This document shows, piece by piece, positions 1 through 10,433 of a DNA stretch of 64,000 bases. The DNA is from Hyperoodon ampullatus. Lineage: Eukaryota; Chordata; Mammalia; Artiodactyla; Ziphiidae. The notes beneath the pieces were generated by a model, which was given only the letters and a program-made list of their open reading frames with translations, was not told the DNA's origin and did not search any database. The stretch covers positions 496,001 to 560,000 of the forward strand of contig CATKHW010000390.1 of NCBI GenBank assembly GCA_949752795.1. Direction: 5' to 3'. The translations under genes were made by a program, and so were the position numbers. The first letter of the stretch is position 1, and every line of letters begins with the position of its first letter.

Positions 1-99
1 TTAGGCATTTGGACGGGCACATATCACTGTAATTTCCCGGCAGGAAGAAGAATTAACCAAATTCTCAGCCACCCACCGGGAACCAGTATAGGTCCTGAA

Positions 100-111
100 C
101 CAAAATTTTGG
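100..111. repeat. 12-bp palindrome ccaaaattttgg (reference copy)
   Basis: Perfect dyad at +100 to +111 of unit 1, kept in nearly all units. Units 4 and 17 read 'ccaaaaatttgg' and lose the symmetry. No known factor site is assigned. Confidence 0.85.
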
Positions 112-337
112 ACTTGCGGTCAGCTCACCAAAAACGAGTTGAAAAATGGAGCTCAGGGGCACAGCAATTCACAAACTGGCCGAGTAATAAAGGACAACTA
201 TCGTCCAAAAATCTGTTGAGGGAAGGCAATGAGGCGGACTTGAAAGCGAGGCAGAATAGCAGGAAACAGATTTCAAGAGGTACGTTGGAATCGCCTTTAA
301 AGCACAGGAAGAGGGGCACAACTTCGACAATGATGCA

Positions 338-411
338 CTTGGCCAAAAAGGGCGTATGCGTTTTCTCCTGAATATATTCAGGAGAAAACGCATACGCCCT
401 TTTTGGCCAAG
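338..411. repeat. 74-bp perfect palindrome (reference copy, unit 1)
   Basis: Two 37-bp arms meet with no spacer at 374/375 in the core 'gaatatattc'. The left arm runs from 'cttggcc' through 'gggcgtatgcg' to 'cctgaata', and the right arm is its exact reverse complement. Complementarity stops sharply outside 338 and 411 (flanks 'gatgca' and 'caagca'). Each end is itself the 8-bp palindrome ttggccaa. I see no clear target-site duplication, so insertion of a palindromic element is not shown. The element could extrude as a cruciform in DNA or, if transcribed, fold as a long hairpin. Present at the same place in all 37 units. Confidence 0.97.
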
Positions 412-1269
412 CAAGCAAGCGGGCAATGCAAATCTGCACTACAAAGAAGTATCACTTCCCACCGGTCAAAAGGGACATCCACAAAATGTGTAAGAACAAG
501 AAAGGCAAGACAGGCCCTGGAGAACAGGGAGCCTTGTTATGCTGATGGGCGGGATGTAAATTGCCAACTGCCTCTTTGGAGGAGTGAATTCTGTTCCCTA
601 AAGCAAGTAAAGAACAGAGCTACAGAGCCAAGGGCACTACCAGTCTAGGGAATATACCTTGGGAAAACTGAAAATCAATAAGACAGAGCCACCCCAAAAT
701 TTAGGGCTGCACTGCATACAAGGACCTCAACTTGGATACACCTTAAGTATCCCAGAAAATATAAACATGGTTCAAAAAATTGTGGTACTTACGTACGATG
801 GAATATCCCTCAGCCATGAAATCAATGTCATAAGACCAGTAGCAGCAAAATGGGTGGATTCAGGTACGATGATTCTAAGTGAAATAAGTCACACAGAAAA
901 AGAAACTTATCATAAGATATCACTTATGAAGATCCTGTAAACATGGCTACACTTGAACTGAGTTAGGAAAGAGAACAGTGTCTCACATTTAGAAAACACT
1001 CTTATACCTGCTTAAGGGGGAAGGAGAGGTGGGGTGATGCATAAAACCAGAGTTTGATATAAGCACAGGTACCGTTCCAAAAACCAACTATGGAATAGAC
1101 AAGACCTACACCGTCCTCAGCGAAAGGGACTCAAAATCCCATATTTCCCGCAGAGGAAAATATCTGACTAGTAAGAATCTTAAAACCTATGTATTGATAT
1201 GTCTCCGTAAGGGAATCAAGTGTGTCTAGACTGGCATAAACATGGCAGCGAGAATCAGCTCAAACCCAC

Positions 1270-1278
1270 TATAAAAAG
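1270..1278 (+). promoter_or_regulatory. TATA-like word in each monomer (reference copy)
   Basis: TATAAAAAG in 'cactataaaaagg' fits a TATA-box core, and the repeated copies I read keep it. Only the word itself supports this. The sequence about 30 bp downstream shows no clear initiator, and no upstream elements or transcript evidence are visible. Chance occurrence in A-rich DNA is the simplest alternative. Confidence 0.2.
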
Positions 1279-1285
1279 GAATTTC

Positions 1286-1303
1286 AAAAACAAAACAAAA
1301 AAA
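1286..1303 (+). repeat. A-rich tract with A7/A8 length marker (reference copy)
   Basis: A5-C-A4-C-A7 in unit 1. Units 9, 11, 22, 24, 31 and 36 have A8 in the last run, always together with 'cagtgtc' downstream. The extra base is therefore an inherited haplotype mark rather than random slippage. Confidence 0.85.
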
Positions 1304-1684
1304 CTGGGAAATTCTTTACAATTCCTTCAGGGTCTCTGATGAAGGCTGGAATGACCCTATCTACAACGACAGCTGGATGTGGCATAAGGAGGGACACTTG
1401 GGACTGAGACGATTGGTGAGATTGGGTGAGCAAATGCAGACCATTTAAAGCAATAATGCATGGCACCCATTCCATGGGTCCGAACTCTCCAGGTTGAAGG
1501 GAATATTACTACAGCTATAACATGTGCGGGAAACCTAGGGAACGGACACACTGTGAATACGAAAGGTTTCTAAAACTCAACGCATAGTCCCTCTCCTGGT
1601 GCTCCGGTTTGACTTTCCGTCTGCTTTACTATCAACCTCCCAACTTGGAGAGACAGCCCCTTTAACCTCTTGGTTCGCACAGGT

Positions 1685-1697
1685 TGCCAATTTGGCA
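1685..1697. repeat. 13-bp interrupted palindrome (reference copy)
   Basis: tgccaa, one T, then ttggca. Conserved in the units I read. The half-sites face the opposite way to the spaced TTGGC/GCCAA of nuclear factor I sites, so I do not call it one. Confidence 0.8.
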
Positions 1698-1739
1698 GAG
1701 GATGAAAGGGAAGAGGGAGAACCAATGAGAGAGTAGCTG

Positions 1740-3478
1740 TTAGGCATTTGGACGGGCACATATCACTGTAATTTCCCGGCAGGAAGAAGAATTAACCAAA
1801 TTCTCAGCCACCCACCGGGAACCAGTATAGGTCCTGAACCAAAATTTTGGACTTGCGGTCAGCTCACCAAAAACGAGTTGAAAAATGGAGCTCAGGGGCA
1901 CAGCAATTCACAAACTGGCCGAGTAATAAAGGACAACTATCGTCCAAAAATCTGTTGAGGGAAGGCAACGAGGCGGACTTGAAAGCGAGGCAGAATAGCA
2001 GGAAACAGATTTCAAGAGGTACGTTGGAATCGCCTTTAAAGCACAGGAAGAGGGGCACAACTTCGACAATGACGCACTTGGCCAAAAAGGGCGTATGCGT
2101 TTTCTCCTGAATATATTCAGGAGAAAACGCATACGCCCTTTTTGGCCAAGCAAGCAAGCGGGCAATGCAAATCTGCACTACAAAGAAGTATCACTTCCCA
2201 CCGGACAAAAGGGACATCCACAAAATGTGTAAGAACAAGAAAGGCAAGACAGGCCCTGGAGAACAGGGAGCCTTGTTATGCTGATGGGCGGGATGTAAAT
2301 TGCCAACTGCCTCTCTGGAGGAGTGCATTCTGTTCCCTACAACAAGTAAAGAACAGAGCTACAGAGCCAAGGGCACTACCAGTCTAGGGAATATACCTTG
2401 GGAAAACTGAAAATCAATAAGACAGAGCCACCCCAAAATTTAGGGCTGCACTGCATACAAGGACCTCAACTTGGATACACCTTAAGTATCCCAGAAAATA
2501 TAAACATGGTTCAAAAAATTGTGGTATTTACGTACGATGGAATATCCCTCAGCCATGAAATCAATGTCATAAGACCAGTAGTAGCAAAATGGGTGGATTC
2601 AGGTACGATGATTCTAAGTGAAATAAGTCACACAGAAAAAGAAACTTATCATAAGATATCACTTATGAAGATCCTGTAAACATGGCTACACTTGAACTGA
2701 GTTAGGAAAGAGAACAGTGTCTCACATTTAGAAAACACTCTTATACCTGCTTAAGGGGGAAGGAGAGGTGGGGTGATGCATAAAACCAGAGTTTGATATA
2801 AGCACAGGTACCGTTCCAAAAACCAACTATGGAATAGACAAGACCTACACCGTCCTCAGCGAAAGGGACTCAAAATCCCATATTTCCCGCAGAGGAAAAT
2901 ATCTGACTAGTAAGAATCTTAAAACCTATGTATTGATATGTCTCCATAAGGGAATCAAGTGTGTCTAGACTGGCATAAACATGGCAGCGAGAATCAGCTC
3001 AAACCCACTATAAAAAGGAATTTCAAAAACAAAACAAAAAAACTGGGAAATTCTTTACAATTCCTTCAGGGTCTCTGATGAAAGCTGGAATGACCCTATC
3101 TACAACGACAGCTGGATGTGGCATAAGGAGGGACACTTGGGACTGAGACGATTGGTGAGATTGGGTGAGCAAATGCAGACCCTTTAAAGCAATAATGCAT
3201 GGCACCCATTCCATGGGTCCCAACTCTCCAGGTTGAAGGGAATATTACTACAGCTATAACATGTGCAGGAAACTTAGAGAACGGACACACTGTGAATACG
3301 AAAGGTTTCTAAAACTCAACGAATAGTCCCTCTCCTGGTGCTCCTGTTTGACTTTCCGGCTGCTTTACTATCATTCTCCGAAATTGGAGAGACAGCCCCT
3401 TTAACCTCCTGGTTCGCACAGGTTGCCAATTTGGCAGAGGATGAAAGGGAAGAGGGAGAACCAATGAGAGAGTAGCTG
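1740..3478 (+). repeat. Monomer unit 2 (1739 bp)
   Basis: Palindrome at 2077-2150. Marks: 'atgacgcac' before the palindrome (shared with units 3 and 4), 'ccggacaaaa' instead of 'ccggtcaaaa', 'ctacaacaag', 'gtggtattta', 'gtagtagca' and the block-A-only A at 2946. The 3' end holds the divergent patch 3345-3409. Copy: unit 15. Confidence 0.97.
3345..3409 (+). other. Divergent patch in unit 2
   Basis: Compared with the other monomers, seven substitutions fall in 65 bp: 3345 (g to t), 3359 (t to g), 3374 (a to t), 3375 (c to t), 3380 (c to g), 3383 (c to a) and 3409 (t to c). Flanking sequence is ordinary. The same patch is in unit 15 at 25950-26014, so it predates the block duplication. Likely a gene-conversion tract from a more distant repeat variant. 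Confidence 0.85.
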
Positions 3479-5217
3479 TTAGGCATTTGGACGGGCACAT
3501 ATCACTGTAATTTCCCGGCAGGAAGAAGAATTAACCAAATTCTCAGCCACCCACCGGGAACCAGTATAGGTCCTGAACCAAAATTTTGGACTTGCGGTCA
3601 GCTCACCAAAAACGAGTTGAAAAATGGAGCTCAGGGGCACAGCAATTCACAAACTGGCCGAGTAATAAAGGACAACTATCGTCCAAAAATCTGTTGAGGG
3701 AAGGCAACGAGGCGGACTTGAAAGCGAGGCAGAATAGCAGGAAACAGATTTCAAGAGGTACGTTGGAATTGCCTTTAAAGCACAGGAAGAGGGGCACAAC
3801 TTCGACAATGACGCACTTGGCCAAAAAGGGCGTATGCGTTTTCTCCTGAATATATTCAGGAGAAAACGCATACGCCCTTTTTGGCCAAGCAAGCAAGCGG
3901 GCAATGCAAATCTGCACTACAAAGAAGTATCACTTCCCACCGGTCAAAAGGGACATCCACAAAATGTGTAAGAACAAGAAAGGCAAGACAGGCCCTGGAG
4001 AACAGGGAGCCTTGTTATGCTGATGGGCGGGATGTAAATTGCCAACTGCCTCTCTGGAGGAGTGCATTCTGTTCCCTAAAGCAAGTAAAGAACAGAGCTA
4101 CAGAGCCAAGGGCACTACCAGTCTAGGGAATATACCTTGGGAAAACTGAAAATCAATAAGACAGAGCCACCCCAAAATTTAGGGCTGCACTGCATACAAG
4201 GACCTCAACTTGGATACACCTTAAGTATCCCAGAAAATATAAACATGGTTCAAAAAATTGTGGTACTTACGTACGATGGAATATCCCTCAGCCATGAAAT
4301 CAATGTCATAAGACCAGTAGCAGCAAAATGGGTGGATTCAGGTACGATGATTCTAAGTGAAATAAGTCGCACAGAAAAAGAAACTTATCATAAGATATCA
4401 CTTATGAAGATCCTGTAAACGTGGCTACACTTGAACTGAGTTAGGAAAGAGAACAGTGTCTCACATTTAGAAAACACTCTTATACCTGCTTAAGGGGGAA
4501 GGAGAGTTGGGGTGATGCATAAAACCAGAGTTTGATATAAGCACAGGTACCGTTCCAAAAACCAACTATGGAATAGACAAGACCTACACCGTCCTCAGTG
4601 AAAGGGACTCAAAACCCCATATTTCCCGCACAGGAAAATATCTGACTAGTAAGAATCTTAAAACCTATGTATTGATATGTCTCCGTAAGGGAATCAAGTG
4701 TGTCTAGACTGGCATAAACATGGCAGCGAGAATCAGCTCAAACCGACTATAAAAAGGAATTTCAAAAACAAAACAAAAAAACTGGGAAATTCTTTACAAT
4801 TCCTTCAGGGTCTCTGATGAAAGCTGGAATGACCCTATCTACAACGACAGCAGAATGTGGCATAAGGAGGGACACTTGGGACTGAGACGATTGGTGAGAT
4901 TGGGTGAGCAAATGCAGACCCTTTAAAGCAATAATGCATGGCACCCATTCCATGGGTCCGAACTCTCCAGGTTGAAGGGAATATTACTACAGCTATAACA
5001 TGTGCAGGAAACCTAGAGAACGGACACACTGTGAATACGAAAGGTTTCTAAAACTCAACGCATAGTCCCTCTCCTGGTGCTCCGGTTTGACTTTCCGTCT
5101 GCTTTACTATCAACCTCCCAACTTGGAGAGACAGCCCCTTTAACCTCTTGGTTCGCACAGGTTGCCAATTTGGCAGAGGATGAAATGGAAGAGGGAGAAC
5201 CAATGAGAGAGTAGCTG
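3479..5217 (+). repeat. Monomer unit 3 (1739 bp)
   Basis: Palindrome at 3816-3889. Marks: 'ggaattgcc', 'atgacgcac', 'agtcgcaca', 'aaacgtggc', the block-A-only T at 4507, 'cgcacagg', 'ccgactataa' and 'agcagaatg' where units 1 and 2 have 'agctggatg'. Ends with 'gaaatggaag'. Copy: unit 16. Confidence 0.97.
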
Positions 5218-6956
5218 TTAGGCATTTGGACGGGCACATATCACTCTAATTTCCCGGCAGGAAGAAGAATTAACCAAATTCTCAGCCACCCACCGGGAAC
5301 CAGTATAGGTCCTGAACCAAAAATTTGGACTTGCGGTCAGCTCACCATAAACGAGTTGAAAAATGGAGCTCAGGGGCACAGCAATTCACAAACTGGCCGA
5401 GTAATAAAGGACAACTATCGTCCATAAATCTGTTGACGGAAGGCAACGAGGTGGACTTGAAAGCGAGGCAGAATAGCAGGAAACAGATTTCAAGAGGTAC
5501 GTTGGAATCGCCTTTAAAGCACAGGAAGAGGGGCACAACTTCGACAATGACGCACTTGGCCAAAAAGGGCGTATGCGTTTTCTCCTGAATATATTCAGGA
5601 GAAAACGCATACGCCCTTTTTGGCCAAGCAAGCAAGCGGGCAATGCAAATCTGCACTACAAAGAAGTATCACTTCCCACCGGTCAAAAGGGACATCCACA
5701 AAATGTGTAAGAACAAGAAAGGCAAGACAGGCCCTGGAGAACAGGGAGCCTTGTTATGCTGATGGGCGGGATGTAAATTGCCAACTGCCTCTCTGGAGGA
5801 GTGCATTCTGTTCCCTAAAACAAGTAAAGAACAGAGCTACAGAGCCAAGGGCACTACCAGTCTAGGGAATATACCTTGGGAAAACTGAAAATCAATAAGA
5901 CAGAGCCACCCCAAAATTTAGGGCTGCACTGCATACAAGGACCTCAACTTGGATACACCTTAAGTATCCCAGAAAATATAAACATGGTTCAAAAAATTGT
6001 GGTACTTACGTACGATGGAATATCCCTCAGCCATGAAATCAATGTCATAAGACCAGTAGCAGCAAAATGGGTGGATTCAGGTACGATGATTCTAAGTGAA
6101 ATAAGTCACACAGAAAAAGAAACTTATCATAAGATATCACTTATGAAGATCCTGTCAACATGGCTACACTTGAACTGAGTTAGGAAAGAGAACAGTGTCT
6201 CACATTTAGAAAACACTCTTATACCTGCTTAAGGGGGAAGGAGAGGTGGGGTGATGCATAAAACCAGAGTTTGATATAAGCACAGGTACCGTTCCAAAAA
6301 CCAACTATGGAATAGACAAGACCTACACCGTCCTCAGTGAAAGGGACTCAAAACCCCATATTTCCCGCACAGGAAAATATCTGACTAGTAAGAATCTTAA
6401 AACCTATGTATTGATATGTCTCCGTAAGGGAATCAAGTGTGTCTAGACTGGCATAAACATGGCAGCGAGAATCAGCTCAAACCCACTATAAAAAGGAATT
6501 TCAAAAACAAAACAAAAAAACTGGGAATTTCTTTACAATTCCTTCAGGGTCTCTGATGAAATCTGGAATGACCCTATCTACAACGACAGCTGGATGTGGC
6601 ATAAGGAGGGACACTTGGGACTGAGACGATTGGTGAGATTGGGTGAGCAAATGCAGACCCTTTAAAGCAATAATGCATGGCACCCATTCCATGGGTCCGA
6701 AATCTCCAGGTTGAAGGGAATATTACTACAGCTATAACATGTGCGGGAAACCTAGAGAACGGACACACTGTGAATACGAAAGGTTTCTAAAACTCAACGC
6801 ATAGTCCCTCTCCTGGTGCTCCGGTTTGACTTTCCGTCTGCTTTACTATCAACCTCCCAACTTGGAGAGACAGCCCCTTTAACCTCTTGGTTCGCACAGG
6901 TTGCCAATTTGGCAGAGGATGAAAGGGAAGAGGGAGAACCAATGAGAGAGTAGCTG
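5218..6956 (+). repeat. Monomer unit 4 (1739 bp)
   Basis: Palindrome at 5555-5628. One of the more diverged units at its 5' end: 'atcactctaat', 'ccaaaaatttgg' (breaking the 12-bp palindrome found elsewhere), 'caccataaa', 'gtccataaatc', 'ttgacgg' and 'gaggtgg'. A 'taa' to 'tca' change near 6155 removes the stop that ends the +659 open stretch in other units. Copy: unit 17. Confidence 0.97.
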
Positions 6957-8695
6957 TTAGGCATTTGGACGGGCACATATCACTGTAATTTCCCGGCAGG
7001 AAGAAGAATTAACCAAATTCTCAGCCACCCACCGGGAACCAGTATAGGTCCTGAACCAAAATTTTGGACTTGCGGTCAGCTCACCAAAAACGAGTTGAAA
7101 AATGGAGCTCAGGGGCACAGCAATTCACAAACTGGCCGAGTAATAAAGGACAACTATCGTCCAAAAATCTGTTGAGGGAAGGCAACGAGGCGGACTTGAA
7201 AGCGAGGCAGAATAGCAGGAAACAGATTTCAAGAGGTACGTTGGAATCGCCTTTAAAGCACAGGAAGAGGGGCACAACTTCGACAATGATGCACTTGGCC
7301 AAAAAGGGCGTATGCGTTTTCTCCTGAATATATTCAGGAGAAAACGCATACGCCCTTTTTGGCCAAGCAAGCAAGCGGGCAATGCAAATCTGCACTACAA
7401 AGAAGTATCACTTCCCACCGGTCAAAAGGGACATCCACAAAATGTGTAAGAACAAGAAAGGCAAGACAGGCCCTGGAGAACAGGGAGCCTTGTTATGCTG
7501 ATGGGCGGGATGTAAATTGCCAACTGCCTCTCTGGAGGAGTGAATTCTGTTCCCTAAAGCAAGTAAAGAACAGAGCTACAGAGCCAAGGGCACTACCAGT
7601 CTAGGGAATATACCTTGGGAAAACTGAAAATCAATAAGACAGAGCCACCCCAAAATTTAGGGCTGCACTGCATACAAGGACCTCAACTTGGATACACCTT
7701 AAGTATCCCAGAAAATATAAACATGGTTCAAAAAATTGTGGTACTTACGTACGATGGAATATCCCTCAGCCATGAAATCAATGTCATAAGACCAGTAGCA
7801 GCAAAATGGGTGGATTCAGGTACGATGATTCTAAGTGAAATAAGTCACACAGAAAAAGAAACTTATCATAAGATATCACTTATGAAGATCCTGTAAACAT
7901 GGCTACACTTGAACTGAGTTAGGAAAGAGAACAGTGTCTCACATTTAGAAAACACTCTTATACCTGCTTAAGGGGGAAGGAGAGGTGGGGTGATGCATAA
8001 AACCAGAGTTTGATATAAGCACAGGTACCGTTCCAAAAACCAACTATGGAATAGACAAGACCTACACCGTCCTCAGTGAAAGGGACTCAAAACCCCATAT
8101 TTCCCGCAGAGGAAAATATCTGACTAGTAAGAATCTTAAAACCTATGTATTGATATGTCTCCGTAAGGGAATCAAGTGTGTCTAGACTGGCATAAACATG
8201 GCAGCGAGAATCAGCTCAAACCCACTATAAAAAGGAATTTCAAAAACAAAACAAAAAAACTGGGAAATTCTTTACAATTCCTTCAGGGTCTCTGATGAAA
8301 GCTGGAATGACCCTATCTACAACGACAGCAGAATGTGGCATAAGGAGGGACACTTGGGACTGAGACGATTGGTGAGATTGGGTGAGCAAATGCAGACCCT
8401 TTAAAGCAATAATGCATGGCACCCATTCCATGGGTCCCAACTCTCCAGGTTGAAGGGAATATTACTACAGCTATAACATGTGCGGGAAACCTAGAGAACG
8501 GACACACTGTGAATACGAAAGGTTTCTAAAACTCAACGAATAGTCCCACTCCTGGTGCTCCGGTTTGACTTTCCGTCTGCTTTACTATCAACCTCCCAAC
8601 TTGGAGAGACAGCCCCTTTAACCTCTTGGTTCGCACAGGTTGCCAATTTGGCAGAGGATGAAAGGGAAGAGGGAGAACCAATGAGAGAGTAGCTG
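6957..8695 (+). repeat. Monomer unit 5 (1739 bp)
   Basis: Palindrome at 7294-7367. Has the gaattc word of units 1 and 7, 'agcagaatg', 'gggtcccaac' and 'gaatagtcccac'. These 3' marks are shared with unit 7, consistent with an old two-unit duplication (5-6 to 7-8). Copy: unit 18. Confidence 0.97.
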
Positions 8696-10433
8696 TTAGG
8701 CATTTGGACGGGCACATATCACTGTAATTTCCCGGCAGGAAGAAGAATTAACCAAATTCTCAGCCACCCACCGGGAACCAGTATAGGTCCTGAACCAAAA
8801 TTTTGGACTTGCGGTCAGCTCACCAAAAACGAGTTGAAAAATGGAGCTCAGGGGCACAGCAATTCACAACTGGCCGTGTAATAAAGGACAACTATCGTCC
8901 AAAAATCTGTTGAGGGAAGGCAACGAGGCGGACTTGAAAGCGAGGCAGAATAGCAGGAAACAGATTTCAAGAGGTACGTTGGAATCGCCTTTAAAGCACA
9001 GGAAGAGGGGCACAACTTCGACAATGATGCACTTGGCCAAAAAGGGCGTATGCGTTTTCTCCTGAATATATTCCGGAGAAAACGCATACGCCCTTTTTGG
9101 CTAAGCAAGCAAGCGGGCAATGCAAATCTGCACTACAAAGAAGTATCACTTCCCACCGGTCAAAAGGGACATCCACAAAATGTGTAAGAACAAGAAAGGC
9201 AAGACAGGCCCTGGAGAACAGGGAGCCTTGTTATGCTGATGGGCGGGATGTAAATTGCCAACTGCCTCTCTGGAAGAGTGCATTCTGTTCCCTAAAACAA
9301 GTAAAGAACAGAGCTACAGAGCCAAGGGCACTACCAGTCTAGGGAATATACCTTGGGAAAACTGAAAATCAATAAGACAGAGCCACCCCAAAATTTAGGG
9401 CTGCACTGCATACAAGGACCTCAACTTGGATACACCTTAAGTATCCCAGAAAATATAAACATGGTTCAAAAAATTGTGGTACTTACGTACGATGGAATAT
9501 CCCTCAGCCATGAAATCAATGTCATAAGACCAGTAGCAGCAAAATGGGTGGATTCAGGTACGATGATTCTAAGTGAAATAAGTCACACAGATAAAGAAAC
9601 TTATCATAAGATATCACTTATGAAGATCCTGTAAACATGGCTACATTTGAACTGAGTTAGGAAAGAGAACAGTGTCTCACATTTAGAAAACACTCTTATA
9701 CCTGCTTAAGGGGGAAGGAGAGGTGGGGTGATGCATAAAACCAGAGTTTGATATAAGCACAGGTACCGTTCCAAAAACCAACTATGGAATAGACAAGACC
9801 TACACCGTCCTCAGCGAAAGGGACTCAAAACCCCATATTTCCCGCAGAGGAAAATATCTGACTAGTAAGAATCTTAAAACCTATGTATTGATATGTCTCT
9901 GTAAGGGAATCAAGTGTGTCTAGACTGGCATAAACATGGCAGCGAGAATCAGCTCAAACCGACTATAAAAAGGAATTTCAAAAACAAAACAAAAAAACTG
10001 GGAAATTCTTTACAATTCCTTCAGGGTCTCTGATGAAAGCTGGAATGACCCTATCTACAACGACAGCAGAATGTGGCATAAGGAGGGACACTTGGGACTG
10101 AGACGATTGGTGAGATTGGGTGAGCAAATGCAGACCCTTTAAAGCAATAATGCATGGCACCCATTCCATGGGTCCGAACTCTCCAGGTTGAAGGGAATAT
10201 TACTACAGCTATAACATGTGCAGGAAACCTAGAGAACGGACACACTGTGAATACGAAAGGTTTCTAAAACTCAACGCATAGTCCCTCTCCTGGTGCTCCG
10301 GTTTGACTTTCCGTCTGCTTTACTATCAACCTCCCAACTTGGAGAGACAGCCCCTTTAACCTCTTGGTTCGCACAGGTTGCCAATTTGGCAGAGGATGAA
10401 AGGGAAGAGGGAGAACCAATGAGAGAGTAGCTG
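8696..10433 (+). repeat. Monomer unit 6 (1738 bp)
   Basis: Palindrome at 9032-9105, imperfect. One base is deleted in 'cacaactgg' (others 'cacaaactgg'), which accounts for the shorter length. Also 'gccgtgtaat', 'ctggaagag', 'cagataaag', 'acatttgaac' and 'ctctgtaag'. The deletion, the 'ggctaag' palindrome change and 'ctggaagag' are shared with unit 8. Copy: unit 19. Confidence 0.97.
9032..9105. repeat. 74-bp palindrome, unit 6, two arm mismatches
   Basis: The right arm has C at 9074 ('ttccgg' for 'ttcagg') and T at 9102 ('ggctaag' for 'ggccaag'), with no matching change on the left. The most degraded version in the window. Confidence 0.95.

Larger units (their letters stand above)
1..1739 (+). 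repeat. Monomer unit 1 (1739 bp), reference copy
   Basis: Palindrome at 338-411. Marks: T at 230 ('gcaatgagg'), T at 576, an EcoRI word gaattc at 586-591, G at 1344 and A at 1443. The 3' portion reads 'cctaggg' where many units read 'cctagag'. The EcoRI word is shared with units 5 and 7. Identical, as far as I could read, to unit 14. Confidence 0.97.

Noticed and set aside
186..191. AATAAA polyadenylation signal
   Set aside because: A six-base word in 'gtaataaagg' with no transcript unit before it and no GT-rich element after it; expected by chance.
338..411. Palindrome as a CRISPR repeat, Rho-independent terminator or MITE
   Set aside because: The spacing is a constant 1.74 kb with repeated, not unique, intervening DNA. 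There is no U-tract terminator context and no target-site duplication beside it.
125..439. Minus-strand open frame of 104 codons overlapping plus-strand open frames of 87 and 81 codons
   Set aside because: The frames overlap on both strands and pass through the palindrome, so the two strands encode near-mirror peptides. They use non-ATG starts. The 124-codon forms at 45275-45649 and 59188-59562 are chance extensions.
659..940. Open frame of 93 codons recurring once per monomer
   Set aside because: It opens at TTG; the first ATG is codon 37. It is ended early by a stop in unit 32 (54601) and runs on in units 4 and 17 through stop loss. No domain is recognisable, and its conservation is explained by repeat homogenisation.
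1038..1229. 63-codon open stretch without ATG, resembling at a glance a decayed coding region
   Set aside because: No start codon, no family match I can name, and it is interrupted by TAG in units 9 and 11 ('ccgttaggg'). A retroelement origin is not supported.
1670..1690. Pol III B-box-like word 'ggttcgcacag'
   Set aside because: It differs from the B-box consensus at the key A after GGTTCG, and no A-box lies upstream at a suitable distance, so no tRNA or SINE is called.
1..1739. CENP-B box
   Set aside because: I checked the 'ttcg' words (for example in 'acttcgacaatg' and 'ggttcgcacagg') and 'cccg' words against the box pattern. The required A and CGGG positions are absent.
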